A DNA stretch of 64,000 nucleotides, from positions 1 to 64,000 of the forward strand of contig NZ_BMMS01000026.1 in the NCBI RefSeq assembly GCF_014646055.1, read 5' to 3'. The first letter of the stretch is position 1, and every line of letters starts with the position of its first letter. Of the stretch, positions 27,105 through 38,858 are shown in pieces. The DNA comes from Wenjunlia tyrosinilytica (lineage in GTDB: Bacteria; Actinomycetota; Actinomycetes; Streptomycetales; Streptomycetaceae). The notes below the pieces were generated by a model. It saw nothing but the letters and a program-made list of their open reading frames with translations, did no database searches and was not told where the DNA came from. The translations under genes and the position numbers were made by a program.

Positions 27105-30100
27105 ATGCCTGACTCTCGGGACCAGAAGCTGACCCAGGACACTGCGGCCGAGCGCGTCCGGATCCTGGGGGAGTGGAACGACACCCAACGGCCGGTCGAA
27201 CCCGTGACGTTGCCGGAGCTGTTCCAGGCGCAGGTGGAGCGCACCCCCGACGCTCCGGCGTTGGCCTTCGAGGACGACGAGTTGTCCTACGCGCGGCTCA
27301 ATGCCGAGGCCAATCGGCTGGCCCGGCTCCTGCTCGACCGGGGCGTGGGCCCGGAGTCGGTCGTGGCGGTCGCGGTGCCGCGCTCGGTGGAGTTGGTCGT
27401 CGCGCTCCTGGCGGTGCACAAGGCAGGTGCCGCCTATCTGCCGCTGGACACCGACTACCCCGCCGAGCGCCTCGCGTTCATGCTCGGTGACGCGCGGCCG
27501 ACATGCGTACTGACCACGAGCGCGGTGGAACTGCCGCAGTCGGCCGTACCGCGGGTGCTGCTGGACACGCCGGATGTCCTGGCGCCCTACGCCGATCACC
27601 GCCTCTCGTCCACGCCTGCTCCGGGGAATCCGGCGTATGTCATCTACACCTCCGGCTCCACCGGGCGGCCCAAGGCAGTGGTGATCGCCCACTCCGGCAT
27701 AGTCAACCGACTGCTGTGGATGCAGAACGAGTACGGACTGACCGCCGCGGACCGGGTCCTGCAGAAGACTCCGTCGAGCTTCGACGTCTCGGTCCAGGAG
27801 TTCTTCTGGCCCCTGATCACCGGGGCCACTTTGGTGGTGGCCAAGCCCGGCGGGCACCGCGACCCCGCCTACCTGGCCCGGCTGATCCAGTCGCGGCGGA
27901 TCACCGCGCTGCACTTCGTTCCCTCGATGCTCCAGGTCTTCCTGGACGAGCCTGCCGCCGCCGGGTGCGCGAGTCTGCGGCTGGTGCTGTGCAGTGGGGA
28001 GGCCCTGCCGCAGCGGTTGGCGCAGCGCTTTCACCAGGTGCTCGGTGCCAGCCTGCACAATCTGTACGGCCCCACGGAAGCCTCCATCGACGTGAGCTCG
28101 GCGCAGTCCGTTCCCGGCCGTTCCTCCGGATCGGGTCTGGTTCCGATCGGCCGGCCGGTGTGGAACACCCGGCTCCATGTCCTGGATGCCGCTCTGGAGC
28201 CGGTGGCGCCGCAGATGCCGGGGGAGCTCTACCTCGCGGGTGTGCAGCTGGCCCGTGGATATCTGAACCGTCCGGGTCCGACCGCGGAGCGCTTTGTGGC
28301 CGATCCCTTCGGTGCGGCGGGTGCCCGGATGTATCGCACGGGAGATCTGGTCCGGTGGACGTCGGACGGTGAGCTGGACTTCATCGGCCGGGTCGACGAG
28401 CAGGTGAAGATCCGCGGGTTCCGGGTGGAGCTCGGTGAGGTCGAGGCGGTGCTCGCGGCGGATCCGGCGCTGGCCCAGGTGAAGGCGGTGGTGCGCGAGG
28501 ACCGGCCCGGTGACCAGCGCCTGGTCGCCTATGCCGTCCCCGTCGCCGGTGCCGTCCCCGATCCGGAGGGGCTGCGCCACTGCCTGGCCCGCACACTCCC
28601 GGAGTACATGGTGCCCTCCGCGGTGCTGGTGCTGGAGGCGCTGCCGCTGACCCCGAACGGCAAGCTGGACCGCAGGGCGCTTCCGGCGCCGGACTACTCG
28701 GCCGAGGTCGACGGCGCGGGCCCGCGCACCCCGCAGGAGGAGATCCTGTGCGGCCTGTTCGCGGACGTCCTGGGCCTGGATTCGGTCGGGATCCATGACA
28801 ACTTCTTCGACCTCGGCGGCCACTCGCTGCTGGCCACTCGGCTGGTCAACCGCGTCCGCACGGTCCTGGGTGTGGAATTGGGGGTCGGCGGGCTCTTCGA
28901 GGCACCCACCGTGGCCGGGATCGCAGCGGTACTGGCCGAGCACGGCGGCGGGGTGGAACGTCCGGTGCTCCGGGCATCCGCCGACCGCGGGCAGCGGGTC
29001 CCGGTGTCGTTCGCCCAGCGGCGACTGTGGTTCCTGTCCCAGGTGGAAGGGCTCAGCGCCACCTACAACATCCCGCTCGCCCTTGGCCTCACCGGTGATG
29101 TCGACGCCCGCGCGCTGGAAGCCGCGCTGGGCGATGTGGTGGACCGGCACGAGAGTCTGCGGACGGTCTTCGAGGAGGTGGACGGAGAGCCGGTCCAGGT
29201 CATCCTGCCCGCCGGTGAGATCCCCGTCGAGCTCAGGCGGCTCGATGTCGCACCCGAGGGGCTCCAGCAGGCCGTGACCGAGGCCTCCCACCGGACGTTC
29301 GACCTCGGCGCCGACCTGCCGCTGCGCGCGTGGCTGATGCGGACCGGCGAACATGAGAGCACTCTTCTCCTGGTGCTGCACCACATCGCCGGTGACGGCT
29401 GGTCCTTGGGCCCCCTGGCCCGCGATGTCGGCACCGCGTACGAGGCCCGTCTCGACGGCCGTGAGCCGCAATGGCCCTCGCTGCCGGTCCAGTACGCCGA
29501 CTACGGCCTGTGGCAGCGTGGACTGCTCGGCGACGAGAGCGCCCCCGACAGTGTCGCGGCCCGCCAGATCGACTACTGGCGTGCGACGTTGGCGGGAGCT
29601 CCGGAGGAGCTCGAGCTCCCGAGGGACCGTCCTCGCCCGGCGGTGCCGACCAACCGCGGCGCCAGGGTGACCACGCACATCAGCGCCCCGCTCCACCGCA
29701 GGCTGACCGCGGTGTCACGAGAGTCCAAGTCCACGCTGTTCATGGCGCTCCAGGCAGGGCTGTCCGCGTTGCTGACGCGCCTCGGCGCCGGCACCGACAT
29801 ACCCATCGGCTCCGTGATCGCGGGTCGCACCGACGACGCGCTCGATGATCTGGTCGGCTTCTTCGTCAACACCCTCGTGCTGCGCACCGACACCTCCGGG
29901 AACCCCTCCTTCGGTGAGCTCCTGGCACGGGTCCGGACCACCGATCTGGCTGCCTACGCCCACCAGGACCTACCGTTCGACCGCCTGGTCGAAGCCCTCA
30001 ACCCCGCCCGCTCCCGCTCCCGCCACCCGCTCTTCCAGGTCGCGCTAGTCCTCCAGAACAACGCCGCCGCCGAGTTCTCCCTGGGCGACGGTGTCACCGT

Positions 30101-33100
30101 CGGCGAGGGAGAAGTGCCGCTGCCCGGCCCGCACTTCGACCTGTGCCTCAATCTGCGCGAGCAGCGTGACGACGACGGCGGTCCCGGCGGTGTCCGGATT
30201 CACTTCGAGTACGCCGCAGACCTCTTCGACCGCGGCACGGTGGAAGCCCTCGCCGCTCGCTTCGTGCAACTGCTCGATGAGCTGTCGGCCCATCCGGATC
30301 TGCCCATCGGCAGTGCCGAGATCCTCACCCCGGCCGAACGCGAGCTGATCCTGGGGGAGTGGAACGACACCGCGGTCGCCGTGTCCGGCGGCGGGCTGAA
30401 CGAGGTGTTCCTGGCACGGGTGGCCGAGGCCCCGGACGCGCTCGCGGTGGCGAGCGACGTCGAGCGGCTGACCTACCGGGAGCTGAACGCGCGCGCCAAC
30501 CGTCTCGCGCACCGGCTCATCGCCGCGGGCGTCGGCCGGGAGTCGGCGGTGGCGGTACGCCTGGAGCGCTCGGTCGACGTCGTCGTCACGAGCCTGGCCG
30601 TCGTCAAGGCCGGTGGCGCCTATCTGCCGCTGCCCGCCGGGTACCCGGCCGAGCGGATACGCCTGGTCATGAGCGACACGGGCGCCCGCATCCTGATCGT
30701 CGACCCCGCCAACCGCACCCACGCGGCAGCCGGTGCCGCCGAGGAGCTGGGCGCCGCCGTGCTCGTCGTGGACGGCGAGGAGGGACTGAAGGACCGGCCC
30801 ACCAGCGACCCGGACCTACCGGCCCACCCCGACGATCTGGTCTGCCTGCTGCACACCTCCGGCTCCACCGGCACACCCAAGGGCGTGGCGATCACCCACC
30901 GCAATGTGGCGACCTTCGCCGCCGCGCCGGACTGGAAGGACGCCTCGCAGGAGCGCGTGCTGCTGCACTCCGCGCACGCCTTCGACGCCTCGACGTACGA
31001 GATCTGGGTGCCCCTGCTCACCGGCAACCAGATCGTCGTCGCCCCGCCCGGCGTCCTCGACACCGAGACGTACGCACGCGTCATCACCGAGCACAGGGTC
31101 ACCGGCCTGCTCGTCATCACCACCTTGTTCAACCTGCTGGCCGAGGAGATCCCCGAGGTGCTCGGCGGGCTCGGCAGGATAGTGACGGGTGGCGAGGCCG
31201 CCTCACCCCGTGCGATGCGCCGCGTGCTCGAGCACGGCCCCGACCTCAAGCTCATGCATGTGTACGGGCCCACCGAGTGCACGGTGCTCGCCACCAGGGC
31301 GGTGGTGGCCGCCACGGCCACCACCGGCACCGCGGTCCCCATCGGCGGACCGATGGACAACACCCGGCTCCTTGTCCTGGACCGGTATCTGCGGCCGGTG
31401 CCCGTCGGTGTCACCGGTGAGCTGTACATCGCCGGCACCGGTCTCGCCCGTGGCTATCTGAACCGCCCCGGGGTGACGGGTGAGCGCTTCGTGGCCGATC
31501 CCTTCGGCCCCGCGGGCACCCGGATGTACCGCACGGGCGACCTCGTCCGCTGGACACCGGACGGAGAACTCGACTTCGTCGAACGGGCCGACGGGCAGGT
31601 GAAGATCCGCGGGTTCCGCGTCGAACTCGGGGAGATCGACGCGGTGCTCGCCGCCGATCCGGCGCTGGCCCAGGCCAAGGTGGTGGTGCGCGAGGACCGG
31701 CCGGGCGACAAGCGCCTGGTCGCCTATGCCGTCCCCGCCGCCGGTGCCGCCCCCGATCCGGAGGAGCTGCGCCGCTCCCTGGCGGCGACCCTGCCCGAGT
31801 ACATGGTGCCCTCCGCGGTGCTGGTCCTGGAGGCGTTGCCGCTGACCCCGAACGGCAAGCTGGACCGCCAGGCGCTTCCGGCGCCGGACTACTCGGCCGA
31901 GGTTTCCGGTGCGGGCCCGCGCACCCCGCAGGAGGAGATCCTTTGCGGCCTGTTCGCCGCACTCCTCGGCCTGGAGACGGTCGGGATCCACGACAACTTC
32001 TTCCACCTCGGCGGCCACTCCCTGCTCGCCACCCGGCTGGCCAACCGCATCCGAGCGGCCCTGGCCGAGGAACTGGCCGTGGGCAGCATCTTCCAGGCGC
32101 CCACGGTGGCCGGGATCGCGGCACTGCTGGCCGGGGACGGCGGCGGCCCGGAGCGTCCGGTGCTGCGGGCGTCGGGTGAGCGCGGGCAGCAGGTGCCGCT
32201 GTCCTTCGCCCAGCGGCGACTGTGGTTCCTGGCGCAGATGGAGGGACCGAGCGCCACCTACAACTGCCCGTTGGCCCTGCGCCTGACCGGTGATGTCGAT
32301 GCCCGCGCGCTGCAATCCGCGCTGAGTGATGTGGCGGGCCGCCACGAGAGTCTGCGCACGGTCTTCCGGGAGGTGGACGGGGAGCCCGTCCAGGTGATCC
32401 TGTCCGCGGATGGCACTTCGGTGCAGCTGATGCCGGTGGATCTGGCACCGGAGGAGCTCCAGGAGGCGATGGCGGCTGCCTCCCGTCGGCCGTTCGATCT
32501 CGGCGCCGACCTTCCGGTGCGTGCCTGGCTGTTCCGCACGGGTGAGAGCGAAAGCACCCTTTTGCTGGTCCTGCATCACATCGCGGGCGACGGCTGGTCG
32601 ATGAGACCACTGGGGCGTGACCTCGGGATCGCCTACGCGGCCCGGTTGGAGGACCGGGAGCCGCGGTGGCCAGCCCTGCCGGTGCAGTACGCCGACTACG
32701 CGCTGTGGCAGCGCGAACTTCTCGGCGACGAGAACGACCCGGACAGCGTCTGCGGCCGCCAGCTCGCCCACTGGCGCGAAGCGCTCGCCGATCTGCCCGA
32801 GGAGCTCGAACTGCCGTGGGACCGTCCCCGCCCGGCGGTGCGCGGCCACGAGGGTGACGTGGTGGCGCTGGAGGTGCCCGCGGACACCCACCGTCGGTTG
32901 CTCGCCGTGGCCAGGGACAACCACGCCACCCTGTTCATGGCCGCGCAGGCGGGGCTTTCGGCGCTGCTGACCCGGCTGGGGGCCGGCACCGATGTCCCGA
33001 TGGGTTCCGTGGTCGCCGGACGCGGCGATGACGCCCTGGACGATCTGGTCGGCTTCTTCGTCAACACCTTGGTGCTCAGGACCGACACCTCCGGGAACCC

Positions 33101-36100
33101 GTCCTTCGGTGAGCTCCTGGAGCGGGTCCGCGCCACCGACCTCGCCGCCTACGCCCATCAGGATCTGCCCTTCGACCTGCTCGTCGAGGCCCTCAACCCG
33201 GTCCGCTCCCGGGCCCGCCACCCCCTCTTCCAGGTCGCGCTCGTCCTGCAGAACAACGCCGCCGGGGACTTCTCGCTCGGCGGCGGTGTCACCGTGGGCG
33301 AGGCGGAGAGCCTGCTGCCCGGGGCACAGTTCGACCTCTGCCTCAACCTGCGGGAGAGGTACGACGAGGAGGGCCGGCCCGACGGCCTTCTCATCGAGTT
33401 CGAGTACACCGTCGACCTGTTCGACCGGAGCACGGTCGAGGTACTGGCGGCTCGCTTCACGCAGTTGCTGGAACAGGTCTCGGTCCGCCCCGATCTGCCC
33501 ATCGGCCATGCCGAGATCCTCACCCCGGCCGAGCGCGGCCTTGTCCTCGGGGAGTGGAACGACACCGCCCGGCCCCTGCCCGGGACAACCGTCCTCGGAC
33601 TCTTCGCGGAGCACGTCGCCCGCACCCCCGGCGCCACGGCCGTCGAGCACGGCGCCGTCCGCCTGAGCTACACCGCGCTGGACCGCTCCGCCGGGCGCGT
33701 GGCCGCGCTCCTGCGGGCACGGGGGATCGGCGTGGGTGACGTGGTGGCCCTGGCAGTGGAGCCCTCGACCGACCTGGTGGCCGCCGTCGTCGGTGCGCTC
33801 AAGGCGGGTGCCGCCTTCCTGCCCGTCGACCCGAAGATCCCACCGGCGAGACTCCGGACGATCCTGGACGACGTCTCGCCCGCCGCGGTCCTGAGCCAGT
33901 CGCGAGTGCTCGACGCCCTGCGTGACGCCGTCTCGGGCCTGGAAGTGATCAGCCTCGACGATCTCGCGGATGCCGAAGGAGCCCAAGGAGCCCAAGGAGC
34001 CCAAGCAGCCCAGGGAGCCGAAGGGCCCGACGGGCCCGACGGGGCGGCTTCAACCACGGCTTCGCGGCAGAGCCCGGTGCCGCCGCCCACCGAGCCGGGC
34101 CCCGAGGATGTGGCCTGCGTCTTCTACACCTCCGGATCGACCGGACGCCCCAAGGGAGTGATGTTCACCCATGGCGCGCTGCTCAACTACACACTGACCA
34201 TGGTCGACGCGTTCGCGCTCACCTCGGCGGACCGCATGCTCCAGGTGGCGTCCCCCGGCTTCGACGTCCTTCTCGAGGAACTGCTGCCGATACTCGCCGC
34301 GGGAGCGGCCGTCGTGATCCCCGAGACGCCCGTACTCGCCGCCGGAGCCGACCTCGCGGGCTACGTCGAGGAACACGGCATCACCGGGCTGGAGCTCACC
34401 ACCGCATACTGGCTCGAATGGGCCCATGAGCTGCACACCACCGGCCGCCGACTGCCCAGCAGCTTCCGCTTCGTGGCCACCGGCGGCGAGCGGATTCTCC
34501 CCGATCGCCTCCTGATGTGGGAGGAACAGCCGACCGAGCTGATCCACGTCTACGGGCTCACCGAGGTCTCCTGCACCTCCACCGTCTGCCGGCTCGGCTC
34601 CGCCGCCGGGAGGGCGGAGACCTTCGCCGCTCCCATCGGCAAGCCCCTGTGGAACACCCGGGTGTACGTCCTCGACCAGCATCTCCAGCCGGTCCCCGTC
34701 GGGGTCACCGGTGAGCTCTACATCGGCGGCACCGGCCTGGCCCGAGGCTATGTGAACCGTCCGGGTCCGACCGCGGGACGCTTTGTGGCCGATCCCTTCG
34801 GTGCGGCGGGTGCCCGGATGTATCGCACGGGAGATCTGGTCCGGTGGACGTCGGACGGTGAGCTGGACTTCGTCGGCCGGGTCGACGAGCAGGTGAAGAT
34901 CCGCGGGTTCCGGGTGGAGCTCGGTGAGATCGAGGCGGTGCTCGCGGCGGATCCGGCGCTGGCCCAGGTGAAGGCGGTGGTGCGCGAGGACCGGCCCGGT
35001 GACCAGCGCCTGGTCGCCTATGTCGTCCCCGTCGCCGGTGCCGTCCCCGATCCGGAGGGGCTGCGCCGTTCGCTCGCCGGGGCGCTGCCGGAGTACATGG
35101 TGCCCTCCGCCGTGGTGGTACTGGAGGCGCTGCCGCTGACCCCGAACGGGAAGCTGGACCGCAGGGCGCTTCCGGTACCGGACTTCTCGGGTGAGGTTTC
35201 CGGTGCGGGCCCGCGCACCCCGCAGGAGGAGATCCTGTGCGGTCTGTTCGCCGGGCTCCTGGGCCTGGATTCGGTCGGCATCCATGACAACTTCTTCGAC
35301 CTCGGCGGCCACTCGCTGCTGGCCACTCGGCTGGTCAACCGCGTCCGCACGGTCCTGGGCGCGGAGTTGGGGGTGGGCGGGCTCTTCGAGGCGCCGACCG
35401 TGGCCGGGATCGCGTCCGTGCTGGCGGCGCACGGCGGCGGGATGGACCGTCCGGTGCTCCGGGCGTCGGCCGATCGCGGGAGGCATGTCCCCCTGTCCTT
35501 CGCCCAGCGCCGGCTGTGGTTCCTGGCCCAGGTGGAAGGCCCCAGCGCCACCTACAACATCCCGCTGTCCCTGCGCCTGACCGGTGATGTCGACGCCCGC
35601 GCCCTGGAGTCCGCGCTGGGTGATGTGGCCGCACGGCATGAGAGCCTGCGGACGATCTTCCGGGAGGTGGACGGGGAGCCCGTCCAGGTGATCCTTCCCT
35701 CCGCCGAGGCGCTCGTCGAGCTGACGCGGGTGGAGCTCGCACCCGAGGAGCTCCAGGAAGCGGTGACCGCCGCCTCCCACCGCACCTTCGACCTCAGCGG
35801 CGATCTGCCGCTGCGCGCGTGGCTGTTCCGGGCCGGTGCCGAGGAGCATGTGCTCCTGCTGGTCCTGCATCACATCGTCGGTGACGGCTGGTCGATGGCG
35901 CCGCTCGGTCAGGACCTCGCCACCGCGTACGAGGCCCGGCTGAAGGGCCGGGAGCCGCAGTGGCCGCCGTTGCCGGTGCAGTACGCCGACTACACCCTGT
36001 GGCAGCGCGCACTGCTGGGTGGCGAGAACGAACCGGGCAGCATCGGGGGCCGCCAACTCGCCTACTGGCGGCAGGCATTGGCCGACCTGCCGGAGGAACT

Positions 36101-38702
36101 GGACCTGCCGAGGGACCGTCCCCGTCCGGCGGTACCCACCTACGCGGGCGACTCGGTGGCAGTGGAGATATCCGCGGACACCCACCGGCGGTTGCTCGCG
36201 GTGGCCGGGCAGAGCGGGGCCACGCTGTTCATGGCCGTGCAGGCGGGGCTGTCGGTGCTGCTGTCCCGGCTCGGCGCGGGCACCGACATCCCCATCGGCT
36301 CCGTGGTCGCGGGCCGCACCGACGAGGCACTGGACGATCTGGTCGGCTTCTTCGTCAACACCCTGGTGCTGCGCACCGACACCTCGGGAAACCCGTCCTT
36401 CGGTGAGCTTCTGCGGCGGGTCCGCTCCACGGATCTGGCCGCGTACGCCCACCAGGACCTGCCGTTCGACCGCCTGGTCGAAGCCCTCAACCCCGCCCGC
36501 TCCCGCTCCCGCCACCCCCTCTTCCAGATAGCGCTGGCCTACCAGGACACACCCGAAGTCCGTCTCTGCGTCGACGGGCTCAAGTCCGAGGTGCTCCCCG
36601 CAGAGTTCCCGGTGGCCAAGTTCGACCTGACCTTCGACGTCCTCGAGCACAAGGGGGAGGACGGCAGCGCGAGGGGAATCGATCTGGCCGTCGACTACGC
36701 GGTCGACCTGTTCGACCGTGACACCGTGGAGGCGCTGGCGGCACGTTTCACGCAGTTGCTCGATGAGCTCTCCCGGCGTCCTGATCTGCCCATCGGCAGC
36801 GCCGAGATCCTCACCCCGGCCGAACGCGAGTTGATCCTCGGGGAGTGGAACGACACCGCGGTCCCGGTCTCCCGCGGTTCGCTGACCGGGGTGTTCGGGG
36901 CGCGAGTGGCGCAGGCCCCGGACGCGGTCGCGGTGGCGAGCGACGTCGAGCGGCTGACCTATCGGGAGCTGAACGAGCGCGCCAACCGTCTCGCCCACCG
37001 GCTCATCGACGCGGGCCTCGGCCGGGAGTCGGCGGTGGCGGTCAGGCTCGAGCGGTCCGTCGACGTCGTGGTGGCGAGTCTCGCCGTCGTCAAGGCCGGC
37101 GGCGCCTATCTGCCGCTGCCCACCGGCTACCCGGCCGACCGGGTCCAGGCGGTCATGCGGGACACCGGCGCCCGCCTGCTGGTCGTCGATCCCGCCAACG
37201 CGACCCATCCCGCGGCCGAGGCCGCCCGGCAACTGGACGCCGCCGTGGTGGTGGTGGACGGCGAAGCCGGCCTGGAGGGTCGGCCCGGCAGCGATCCGGC
37301 CATCCGTATCGAGCCCGACCACCTGGCATGTGTGCTGCACACCTCCGGGTCCACCGGCACCCCGAAGGGGGTGGCCGTGACGCACGACAACGTGGTCGCC
37401 TTCGCCGCCGACCGCGGCTGGCGGGACGGTTCACAAGAACGTGTCCTGCTGCACTCCGCCCATGCCTTCGACGCGTCCACCTACGAGATCTGGGTTCCCC
37501 TGCTCACCGGCAACCAGATCGTCGTCGCCCCGCCCGGCGCCCTCGACACCACGACGTACGCGCGACTCATCTCCGAACACGAGGTGACCGGCGCGGTCAT
37601 CACCACCTCCCTGTTCAACCTGCTCGCCGAGGAGATACCGGACGCGATCGGCAGGCTCGGCAAGATAGTGACCGGGGGCGAGGCCGCCTCACCGCACGCC
37701 ATGCGCCGGGCGCTCGAGCACGGCGCGGACGTCAAACTCATGAACGTCTGCGGACCCACCGAATGCACCGTGCTCGCCACATGGACCCGGGTCACTTCCG
37801 CGACCCGCGGGGGAGCCACGGTGCCCATCGGCAGGCCCAGGGACAACACACGTGTCCATGTCCTGGACCGGCGCCTGTCTCCGGTCCCCGTCGGGGTCAC
37901 CGGAGAGCTGTACATCTCCGGCACCGGACTGGCCCGCGGATACCTCAACCGCTCCCGCGTGACCGCGGAGCGGTTCGTGGCCGACCCGTTCGGCCCCCCG
38001 GGCACCCGGATGTACCGCACGGGCGACCTGGTCCGCTGGAGACCGGACGGTGAACTCGACTTCGTCAACCGCGTCGACGGACAGGTGAAGATCCGCGGAT
38101 TCCGCGTCGAACTCGGGGAGATCGAGGCGGCTCTCGCCGCCGATCCCGCCGTCGCCCATGCCGCGGTCGCCGCCCGCGAGGACCGGCCGGGGGACAAACG
38201 CCTGGTCGCCTACGTGGTGCCCGCTCCCGGTGCGGTCCCGGACCCGGACCGGATGCGCCAGGAACTGTCCGGCACCCTGCCCGAATACATGGTGCCCTCC
38301 GCGGTGGTGGTGCTGCAGGCGCTGCCGCTGACCCCGAACGGCAAGCTGGACCGCGGAGCCCTTCCGGCCCCCGAGGTCGCCACCGAGGCCTCCGGCGCGG
38401 GCCCGCGCACACCCCACGAGGAGATCCTGTGCGGCCTGTTCGCCGATGTCCTCGGCCTGGAGGCGGTCGGGATCCACGACAACTTCTTCCATCTCGGGGG
38501 GCACTCCCTGCTGGCCACCCGACTCGTCAACCGCATCCGCACCGCCCTGGCCAAGGAACTGGCGGTGGGCAGCTTCTTCCAGGCCCCCACGGTCGCCGCA
38601 GTCGCGGCCCTGCTGGCCGCTTCGGAACCGGACGAACGTGCGCCGGGCCGCAAGCGCACCCCGCCCTCGCGGCCGGTCCTCCGGCCGAGGAACCGGGGCT
38701 GA
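27105..38702 (+). CDS. Four-module NRPS (A-T-C-A-T-C-A-T-C-A-T)
   Basis: 3865 residues from ATG 27105 (GGAG eight bases upstream). Approximate domains: A1 10-530, T1 Ser574, C2 630-1060, A2 1085-1590, T2 Ser1639, C3 1695-2130, A3 2150-2690, T3 Ser2737, C4 2790-3230, A4 3245-3750, T4 Ser3801. It begins with A, so it is the initiating enzyme. Each C has HHIxGDGW and each A has [11 protein letters not shown] and NGKLDR motifs. Hand-read pocket codes: A1 DVQHLSLIDK (Ser code with W239Q), A2 DAYLVGVVLK, A3 DVEEAGVCTK (two acidic residues, suiting a guanidino substrate), A4 DAYVVGVVLK. No epimerase domain is present. A Gly-Ala-Gln-rich insert of about 25 residues lies in A3. Substrates are inference; the architecture is certain. 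Confidence 0.95.
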   Translation: MPDSRDQKLTQDTAAERVRILGEWNDTQRPVEPVTLPELFQAQVERTPDAPALAFEDDELSYARLNAEANRLARLLLDRGVGPESVVAVAVPRSVELVVALLAVHKAGAAYLPLDTDYPAERLAFMLGDARPTCVLTTSAVELPQSAVPRVLLDTPDVLAPYADHRLSSTPAPGNPAYVIYTSGSTGRPKAVVIAHSGIVNRLLWMQNEYGLTAADRVLQKTPSSFDVSVQEFFWPLITGATLVVAKPGGHRDPAYLARLIQSRRITALHFVPSMLQVFLDEPAAAGCASLRLVLCSGEALPQRLAQRFHQVLGASLHNLYGPTEASIDVSSAQSVPGRSSGSGLVPIGRPVWNTRLHVLDAALEPVAPQMPGELYLAGVQLARGYLNRPGPTAERFVADPFGAAGARMYRTGDLVRWTSDGELDFIGRVDEQVKIRGFRVELGEVEAVLAADPALAQVKAVVREDRPGDQRLVAYAVPVAGAVPDPEGLRHCLARTLPEYMVPSAVLVLEALPLTPNGKLDRRALPAPDYSAEVDGAGPRTPQEEILCGLFADVLGLDSVGIHDNFFDLGGHSLLATRLVNRVRTVLGVELGVGGLFEAPTVAGIAAVLAEHGGGVERPVLRASADRGQRVPVSFAQRRLWFLSQVEGLSATYNIPLALGLTGDVDARALEAALGDVVDRHESLRTVFEEVDGEPVQVILPAGEIPVELRRLDVAPEGLQQAVTEASHRTFDLGADLPLRAWLMRTGEHESTLLLVLHHIAGDGWSLGPLARDVGTAYEARLDGREPQWPSLPVQYADYGLWQRGLLGDESAPDSVAARQIDYWRATLAGAPEELELPRDRPRPAVPTNRGARVTTHISAPLHRRLTAVSRESKSTLFMALQAGLSALLTRLGAGTDIPIGSVIAGRTDDALDDLVGFFVNTLVLRTDTSGNPSFGELLARVRTTDLAAYAHQDLPFDRLVEALNPARSRSRHPLFQVALVLQNNAAAEFSLGDGVTVGEGEVPLPGPHFDLCLNLREQRDDDGGPGGVRIHFEYAADLFDRGTVEALAARFVQLLDELSAHPDLPIGSAEILTPAERELILGEWNDTAVAVSGGGLNEVFLARVAEAPDALAVASDVERLTYRELNARANRLAHRLIAAGVGRESAVAVRLERSVDVVVTSLAVVKAGGAYLPLPAGYPAERIRLVMSDTGARILIVDPANRTHAAAGAAEELGAAVLVVDGEEGLKDRPTSDPDLPAHPDDLVCLLHTSGSTGTPKGVAITHRNVATFAAAPDWKDASQERVLLHSAHAFDASTYEIWVPLLTGNQIVVAPPGVLDTETYARVITEHRVTGLLVITTLFNLLAEEIPEVLGGLGRIVTGGEAASPRAMRRVLEHGPDLKLMHVYGPTECTVLATRAVVAATATTGTAVPIGGPMDNTRLLVLDRYLRPVPVGVTGELYIAGTGLARGYLNRPGVTGERFVADPFGPAGTRMYRTGDLVRWTPDGELDFVERADGQVKIRGFRVELGEIDAVLAADPALAQAKVVVREDRPGDKRLVAYAVPAAGAAPDPEELRRSLAATLPEYMVPSAVLVLEALPLTPNGKLDRQALPAPDYSAEVSGAGPRTPQEEILCGLFAALLGLETVGIHDNFFHLGGHSLLATRLANRIRAALAEELAVGSIFQAPTVAGIAALLAGDGGGPERPVLRASGERGQQVPLSFAQRRLWFLAQMEGPSATYNCPLALRLTGDVDARALQSALSDVAGRHESLRTVFREVDGEPVQVILSADGTSVQLMPVDLAPEELQEAMAAASRRPFDLGADLPVRAWLFRTGESESTLLLVLHHIAGDGWSMRPLGRDLGIAYAARLEDREPRWPALPVQYADYALWQRELLGDENDPDSVCGRQLAHWREALADLPEELELPWDRPRPAVRGHEGDVVALEVPADTHRRLLAVARDNHATLFMAAQAGLSALLTRLGAGTDVPMGSVVAGRGDDALDDLVGFFVNTLVLRTDTSGNPSFGELLERVRATDLAAYAHQDLPFDLLVEALNPVRSRARHPLFQVALVLQNNAAGDFSLGGGVTVGEAESLLPGAQFDLCLNLRERYDEEGRPDGLLIEFEYTVDLFDRSTVEVLAARFTQLLEQVSVRPDLPIGHAEILTPAERGLVLGEWNDTARPLPGTTVLGLFAEHVARTPGATAVEHGAVRLSYTALDRSAGRVAALLRARGIGVGDVVALAVEPSTDLVAAVVGALKAGAAFLPVDPKIPPARLRTILDDVSPAAVLSQSRVLDALRDAVSGLEVISLDDLADAEGAQGAQGAQAAQGAEGPDGPDGAASTTASRQSPVPPPTEPGPEDVACVFYTSGSTGRPKGVMFTHGALLNYTLTMVDAFALTSADRMLQVASPGFDVLLEELLPILAAGAAVVIPETPVLAAGADLAGYVEEHGITGLELTTAYWLEWAHELHTTGRRLPSSFRFVATGGERILPDRLLMWEEQPTELIHVYGLTEVSCTSTVCRLGSAAGRAETFAAPIGKPLWNTRVYVLDQHLQPVPVGVTGELYIGGTGLARGYVNRPGPTAGRFVADPFGAAGARMYRTGDLVRWTSDGELDFVGRVDEQVKIRGFRVELGEIEAVLAADPALAQVKAVVREDRPGDQRLVAYVVPVAGAVPDPEGLRRSLAGALPEYMVPSAVVVLEALPLTPNGKLDRRALPVPDFSGEVSGAGPRTPQEEILCGLFAGLLGLDSVGIHDNFFDLGGHSLLATRLVNRVRTVLGAELGVGGLFEAPTVAGIASVLAAHGGGMDRPVLRASADRGRHVPLSFAQRRLWFLAQVEGPSATYNIPLSLRLTGDVDARALESALGDVAARHESLRTIFREVDGEPVQVILPSAEALVELTRVELAPEELQEAVTAASHRTFDLSGDLPLRAWLFRAGAEEHVLLLVLHHIVGDGWSMAPLGQDLATAYEARLKGREPQWPPLPVQYADYTLWQRALLGGENEPGSIGGRQLAYWRQALADLPEELDLPRDRPRPAVPTYAGDSVAVEISADTHRRLLAVAGQSGATLFMAVQAGLSVLLSRLGAGTDIPIGSVVAGRTDEALDDLVGFFVNTLVLRTDTSGNPSFGELLRRVRSTDLAAYAHQDLPFDRLVEALNPARSRSRHPLFQIALAYQDTPEVRLCVDGLKSEVLPAEFPVAKFDLTFDVLEHKGEDGSARGIDLAVDYAVDLFDRDTVEALAARFTQLLDELSRRPDLPIGSAEILTPAERELILGEWNDTAVPVSRGSLTGVFGARVAQAPDAVAVASDVERLTYRELNERANRLAHRLIDAGLGRESAVAVRLERSVDVVVASLAVVKAGGAYLPLPTGYPADRVQAVMRDTGARLLVVDPANATHPAAEAARQLDAAVVVVDGEAGLEGRPGSDPAIRIEPDHLACVLHTSGSTGTPKGVAVTHDNVVAFAADRGWRDGSQERVLLHSAHAFDASTYEIWVPLLTGNQIVVAPPGALDTTTYARLISEHEVTGAVITTSLFNLLAEEIPDAIGRLGKIVTGGEAASPHAMRRALEHGADVKLMNVCGPTECTVLATWTRVTSATRGGATVPIGRPRDNTRVHVLDRRLSPVPVGVTGELYISGTGLARGYLNRSRVTAERFVADPFGPPGTRMYRTGDLVRWRPDGELDFVNRVDGQVKIRGFRVELGEIEAALAADPAVAHAAVAAREDRPGDKRLVAYVVPAPGAVPDPDRMRQELSGTLPEYMVPSAVVVLQALPLTPNGKLDRGALPAPEVATEASGAGPRTPHEEILCGLFADVLGLEAVGIHDNFFHLGGHSLLATRLVNRIRTALAKELAVGSFFQAPTVAAVAALLAASEPDERAPGRKRTPPSRPVLRPRNRG

Positions 38703-38858
38703 GCCCGTCCACAGCACCGCGACCGGTCGCCTCACCCGCGAAAGGGCAGTGACCGACCCCGTGTCCTGACCGGTCCGGTGCTCCTCCTCCCGCCCCGAAC
38801 CGCGCCCGTCCGCGGCGCTCCACCGTGCCCGAGGCCCCTTCTCCAGGAGACAGATCCG

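Noticed and set aside
34050..37385. 1111-codon open frame on the minus strand across the first NRPS
   Set aside because: It is the mirror of a GC-rich coding strand. The plus frame has complete A, T and C motifs; the minus product has none.
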